7,584 nt of DNA from an uncultured Oscillospiraceae bacterium (GTDB taxonomy: Bacteria > Bacillota > Clostridia > Oscillospirales > Ruminococcaceae). The notes under the pieces were generated by a model. The model saw nothing but the letters and a program-made list of their open reading frames with translations, searched no databases and was not told the origin of the DNA. The stretch lies in the NCBI GenBank assembly GCA_900556255.1, contig USNZ01000051.1, positions 1 through 7,584 on the forward strand, in the 5' to 3' direction. Made by a program: the position numbers and the translations under genes. Shown here one piece after another: positions 5,058 through 7,584 of the stretch. Positions within the stretch are counted from its first letter, which is position 1, and each line of letters starts with the position of its first letter.

Positions 5058-5175
5058 GGCTTCCCCCTTTGGGGGAAGCTGTCACCGCAGGTGACTGATG
5101 AGGGGGTGCCTACCGGGCATTTCCCCCTCATCCGGCGCGCAAGCGCGCCACCTTCCCCCACAGGGGGAAGGCTTT
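5058..5175 (+). repeat. GGCTTCCCCC composite palindrome, full copy C
   Basis: The layout and orientation are those of copy B: hairpin GCTTCCCCC/GGGGGAAGC (TTT loop), hairpin GTCACC/GGTGAC (GCA loop), GATGAGGGGG (5097-5106) inverted against CCCCCTCATC (5123-5132), hairpin GGCGCG/CGCGCC (CAAG loop), and hairpin CCTTCCCCC/GGGGGAAGG (5151-5171, ACA loop). The inner spacer adds TGCC/GGCA. It starts 16 bases after the ATPase stop, so it probably forms the 3' end of the operon transcript. Only three T residues follow, so by itself it is a poor intrinsic terminator. Confidence 0.85.
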
Positions 5176-5188
5176 CCGCCCTCTCCCC

Positions 5189-5236
5189 AAAAAAACAGAA
5201 CCTGCTCCCCGATGGCTCGGGGAGCAGGTTCTGTTT
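5189..5236 (-). terminator. Strong terminator between converging genes, possibly bidirectional
   Basis: An 18-bp perfect stem joins 5193-5210 to 5219-5236 around the loop GATGGCTC. Seven A residues at 5189-5195 become a U tract for minus-strand transcripts, so it ends the EF-G-like gene, whose stop codon is 8 bases away. On the plus strand the stem ends in TTT followed by a T-rich stretch, which could also stop transcripts from the metal operon. Function on the minus strand is near certain from structure; the plus-strand role is inferred. Confidence 0.9.
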
Positions 5237-5244
5237 GTCTTTAT

Positions 5245-7320
5245 TTATTCTTCGTCGGCAAAGTTGCCCAAAGCCTTGGCCTGCTCAATGACCTTGCTTT
5301 CCAGCATCTGGGGCAGGGTCTCGTAGCGGGTAAAGGTGAAGGTGAACCAGCCGCGTCCCTGCGTCAGCTGACGCAGGAAGGTCGTGAAGTCCTGCATTTC
5401 GGCCATGGGGACTTCGGCCTCGACCACCTGCATACCGTCTTCGTCGGGGTTCATGCCCAACACGCGGCCGCGGCGCTTGGTGACCTCGCCCATGATGTCG
5501 CCGGTGTTGTCCGCGGGGACATGGGCCTGCAGGGAACCGATGGGTTCCAGCAGAACAGGGCCGGCCTCAGGAATGGCGGCCTTATACGCCAGCTTGGCGG
5601 CCATAACGAACGCCATTTCGCTGGAGTCTACGGGGTGGTAGCTGCCGTCCAGCAGGGTGGCCTTCAGGCCGACCATCGGGTAGCCCGCCAGCACGCCGTG
5701 CTCGGCTGCCTGACGCACGCCCTTTTCGACAGCGGGGAAGAAGTTCTTCGGCACACTGCCGCCAAAAACATTTTCGGCAAATTCCACGCCCTCGCCGGGT
5801 ACCGGCTCGAACTGGATCCACACGTCACCGAACTGGCCGTGACCGCCGGTCTGCTTTTTGTGGCGGCCCTGCGCCTTGCAGCTCTTGCGGATGGATTCGC
5901 GGTACGGTACGCGGGGCACTTCCAGCGTGATCTCCACGCCGAACTTATTCTTCAGCTTGGCCAGCGCCACTTCCAGGTGCTGGGTGCCCAGGCCGCCGAT
6001 GACCTGCTGCTTGGTTTCGGGGTCGACCTCAAAGGTGATGGCGGGGTCTTCCTCCATCAGGCGGGTCAGCGCACCGGAGACCTTGCCCTCGTCGCCCTTT
6101 TTGGCAACCTTGACCGCCATACGGTACCCGGCAATGGGGTACACGGGGGCAGGCAGGCTGACCACGCGGGCGGGGTCACACAGGGTATCGCCGGTTTTGG
6201 CGGTGGTCAGCTTGGCCACGGCGCCGATATCACCGGTCAGGATCGCGGCGGTGTCGGTCTGCTTTTTGCCGCAGACGGTCAGCGTCTTGCCCAGGCGTTC
6301 GGGCTGGCCGGTACGGCTGTTGATGGCGTTGCCGGTGGTGGTCAATTTGCCGGACAGCACCTTGATAAAGCTCAGCTTGCCCACAAACGGGTCGGCCACT
6401 GTCTTAAAGACGTAGGCGCACAGCGGGGCGTCGGGGTCGGCGGTGATCTCCACGGGGTTGCCGTCCTTATCCTCGCCCACAGCGGCGGCGGTGTCGGCGC
6501 CGGGCAGCAGAACGTTCATGTTGTACAGCAGCATATCCAGCGCCTGTCCGTTGACGGCACTGCCGCAGAACACGGGGGTGATCTGACCGCTGCGCACACC
6601 GGCGGCCATGCCCTGCACGATCTCCTCGGTCGTGAAGGCCTCGCCCTCGAAGAATTTTTCCATCAGGGCTTCGTCGGTCTCGGCGATAGCCTCGCTCATG
6701 GCCTGGATCAGGCCCTCGAAGCGGTGGCCGATGTCGGGCAGTTCGATCTGCACCTGCTTGCCGCCCTCATACTTGAAGGCCTTCTGGCTGAACAGGTTGA
6801 TGTACGCCACGGTGCCGTCGTCCAGGCGGACAGGCACGACACAGGGGCAGACGCTGGGGCCGAATTTGATTTTCATCTGCTCCAGAATCTTGAAGTAGTC
6901 GGCGTTTTCCAGGTCGGTCTTGGTGACAAAGATCATCCGCGCTTTGTTGTTTTTCAGCGCCAGGTGGTAGGCTTTTTCGGCACCGACGGTGACGCCGGAA
7001 CGGCCGGAAACACAGATCAGAACGCTTTCTGCGGCGGTAACGCCCTCAACCTCGCCGGTCTCAAAGTCGAACAGACCGGGGGCGTCGATCAGGTTGTACT
7101 TGACCCCCTGATATTCCACGGGGATGACGCTGGCGTTCAGCGATGCCTTGCGGCGGATCTCTTCGGGGTCAAAGTCGCTGGCGGTGGTGCCGTCCTCAAC
7201 ACGGCCCATGCGCTCGGTCGCGCCACTCATATTCAGCAGTGCTTCGGTCAGCGTCGTTTTGCCGCAGCCGGCGTGACCGGCCACCAAAATGTTGCGGATG
7301 TCTTTGCTTGCGTAGTCCAT
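5245..7320 (-). CDS. EF-G-like GTPase (EF-G-2-type paralogue)
   Basis: The 691-residue product has the full EF-G domain order. The GTPase domain has P-loop GHAGCGKT (15-22), G3 DAPGL (79-83), G4 TKTD (133-136) and GSA (253-255). A beta-barrel domain II spans about 300-385, domain III follows, domain IV includes HKKQTGGHGQFGDV (487-500), and the C-terminal domain V begins near 585. It is not the main translocase: canonical EF-G has AHIDAGKTT, DTPGH and NKMD at these places. Here the catalytic His after DxPG is Leu83 and the G4 Asn is Thr133. The overall pattern resembles the Thermus EF-G-2 homologue as I remember it (DAPGY, TKLD, KKQTGGHGQYGDV). Biological role of this group is poorly defined; ribosome-linked GTPase activity is a reasonable inference. 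The start ATG at 7318-7320 is preceded by AAGAGGT (complement of 7331-7337), a somewhat distant ribosome binding site. The gene is monocistronic here and converges on the metal operon. Confidence 0.9.
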   Translation of the reverse strand: MDYASKDIRNILVAGHAGCGKTTLTEALLNMSGATERMGRVEDGTTASDFDPEEIRRKASLNASVIPVEYQGVKYNLIDAPGLFDFETGEVEGVTAAESVLICVSGRSGVTVGAEKAYHLALKNNKARMIFVTKTDLENADYFKILEQMKIKFGPSVCPCVVPVRLDDGTVAYINLFSQKAFKYEGGKQVQIELPDIGHRFEGLIQAMSEAIAETDEALMEKFFEGEAFTTEEIVQGMAAGVRSGQITPVFCGSAVNGQALDMLLYNMNVLLPGADTAAAVGEDKDGNPVEITADPDAPLCAYVFKTVADPFVGKLSFIKVLSGKLTTTGNAINSRTGQPERLGKTLTVCGKKQTDTAAILTGDIGAVAKLTTAKTGDTLCDPARVVSLPAPVYPIAGYRMAVKVAKKGDEGKVSGALTRLMEEDPAITFEVDPETKQQVIGGLGTQHLEVALAKLKNKFGVEITLEVPRVPYRESIRKSCKAQGRHKKQTGGHGQFGDVWIQFEPVPGEGVEFAENVFGGSVPKNFFPAVEKGVRQAAEHGVLAGYPMVGLKATLLDGSYHPVDSSEMAFVMAAKLAYKAAIPEAGPVLLEPIGSLQAHVPADNTGDIMGEVTKRRGRVLGMNPDEDGMQVVEAEVPMAEMQDFTTFLRQLTQGRGWFTFTFTRYETLPQMLESKVIEQAKALGNFADEE

Positions 7321-7584
7321 TGCGTGTCAAACCTCTTTTCGCGCCGGGCGGGGTTGCCGCGGCGTAGTAATTTAATGGGTGGGGGCTCGCTGTTCGTTTT
7401 TTTGAACACTTCCCACCTGTTTGATACTACTTTACCACACTTTGAAGAAATATTAAACAGTTTTTTTGCATTTTCTGAAAAAATTTTATACAAAGATTGT
7501 CGTAGGAGTTTGGCAGCGGGGGGTTGGTTGCCATTGCGCGATTTTTCCGTTGGGGGGGGGATATGTCGGGGGGGTTCCCCTCCC
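7321..7584. other. Non-coding region upstream of the EF-G-like gene, ending in G tracts
   Basis: No convincing gene is seen. From left to right it holds the ribosome binding site and GC-rich leader of the EF-G-like gene, an AT-rich probable promoter zone (about 7410-7500), then a G-rich end. G runs of 6 (7518-7523), 9 (7552-7560) and 7 (7568-7574) occur, followed by TTCCCCTCCC at the edge. Positions 7552-7574 satisfy the simple G-quadruplex pattern of four GGG tracts with short loops. Confidence 0.5.
7429..7457 (-). promoter_or_regulatory. Weak candidate promoter for the EF-G-like gene
   Basis: On the minus strand TTTAAT (complement of 7452-7457) and TAAAGT (complement of 7429-7434) are 17 bases apart, about 110 bases upstream of the start codon. 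Each departs from consensus at two or three positions. The surrounding 7410-7500 is markedly AT-rich compared with the rest of the window, as expected of a promoter region. A 5-bp dyad TGTTC/GAACA (7391-7408) lies just downstream in the direction of transcription. The exact boxes are uncertain. Confidence 0.25.

Noticed and set aside
7248..7493. An 81-codon minus-strand frame overlapping the start of the EF-G-like gene.
   Set aside because: It reads through the AT-rich promoter zone and then out of frame into the P-loop region of the GTPase. It has no ribosome binding site and no conserved motif.

Overview
The window reads as a stretch of chromosome from a high-GC, Gram-positive gut member of the Clostridia. 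Faecalibacterium, Gemmiger or Subdoligranulum-like Oscillospiraceae are the best guess. This is inferred from the GC-rich codon use, the strong AAGGAGG-type ribosome binding sites, the Firmicutes-type protein sequences and the palindromic repeats between genes. No rRNA, tRNA, CRISPR array, transposase or phage gene is visible.

Layout. (1) Positions 1-306 hold a GTAGGG-headed palindrome, a strong intrinsic terminator for a gene left of the window, and a good promoter. (2) Positions 307-1980 form a two-gene plus-strand unit: a UraA-type uracil permease and an unrecognised 108-residue protein 15 bases downstream, closed by a strong terminator at 2003-2037. (3) Positions 2038-2463 carry no gene but are packed with repeats: a half-copy and a full copy of a GGCTTCCCCC composite palindrome, two more GTAGGG-headed palindromes, an isolated hairpin and a heptamer tandem repeat. 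(4) Positions 2464-5041 form a three-gene metal-efflux operon: an ArsR/SmtB-family sensor with an intact alpha5 zinc site, a free-standing heavy-metal-associated (HMA) domain protein, and a P-type ATPase of the Zn/Cd/Pb (PIB-2) group that lacks an HMA domain of its own. A consensus promoter overlaps an imperfect operator-like dyad. (5) Positions 5058-5175 hold a second full composite palindrome. (6) An intrinsic terminator at 5189-5236, possibly bidirectional, separates the operon from the converging minus-strand gene. (7) Positions 5245-7320 (minus) encode an EF-G-like GTPase of the EF-G-2 type, a paralogue of the translocase. (8) Positions 7321-7584 are non-coding and end in long G tracts.

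How it works together. The metal operon makes sense as one regulatory circuit: the sensor represses its own promoter until zinc, cadmium or lead accumulates. The small HMA protein and the membrane ATPase then bind and export the ion. The uracil permease and the EF-G-like protein are housekeeping-type neighbours with separate transcription signals. Nothing here clearly amounts to a new defence or biosynthetic system. The most unusual content is the repeat biology: two palindromic families whose stems differ between copies while pairing is kept, and direct full copies on either side of the metal operon.
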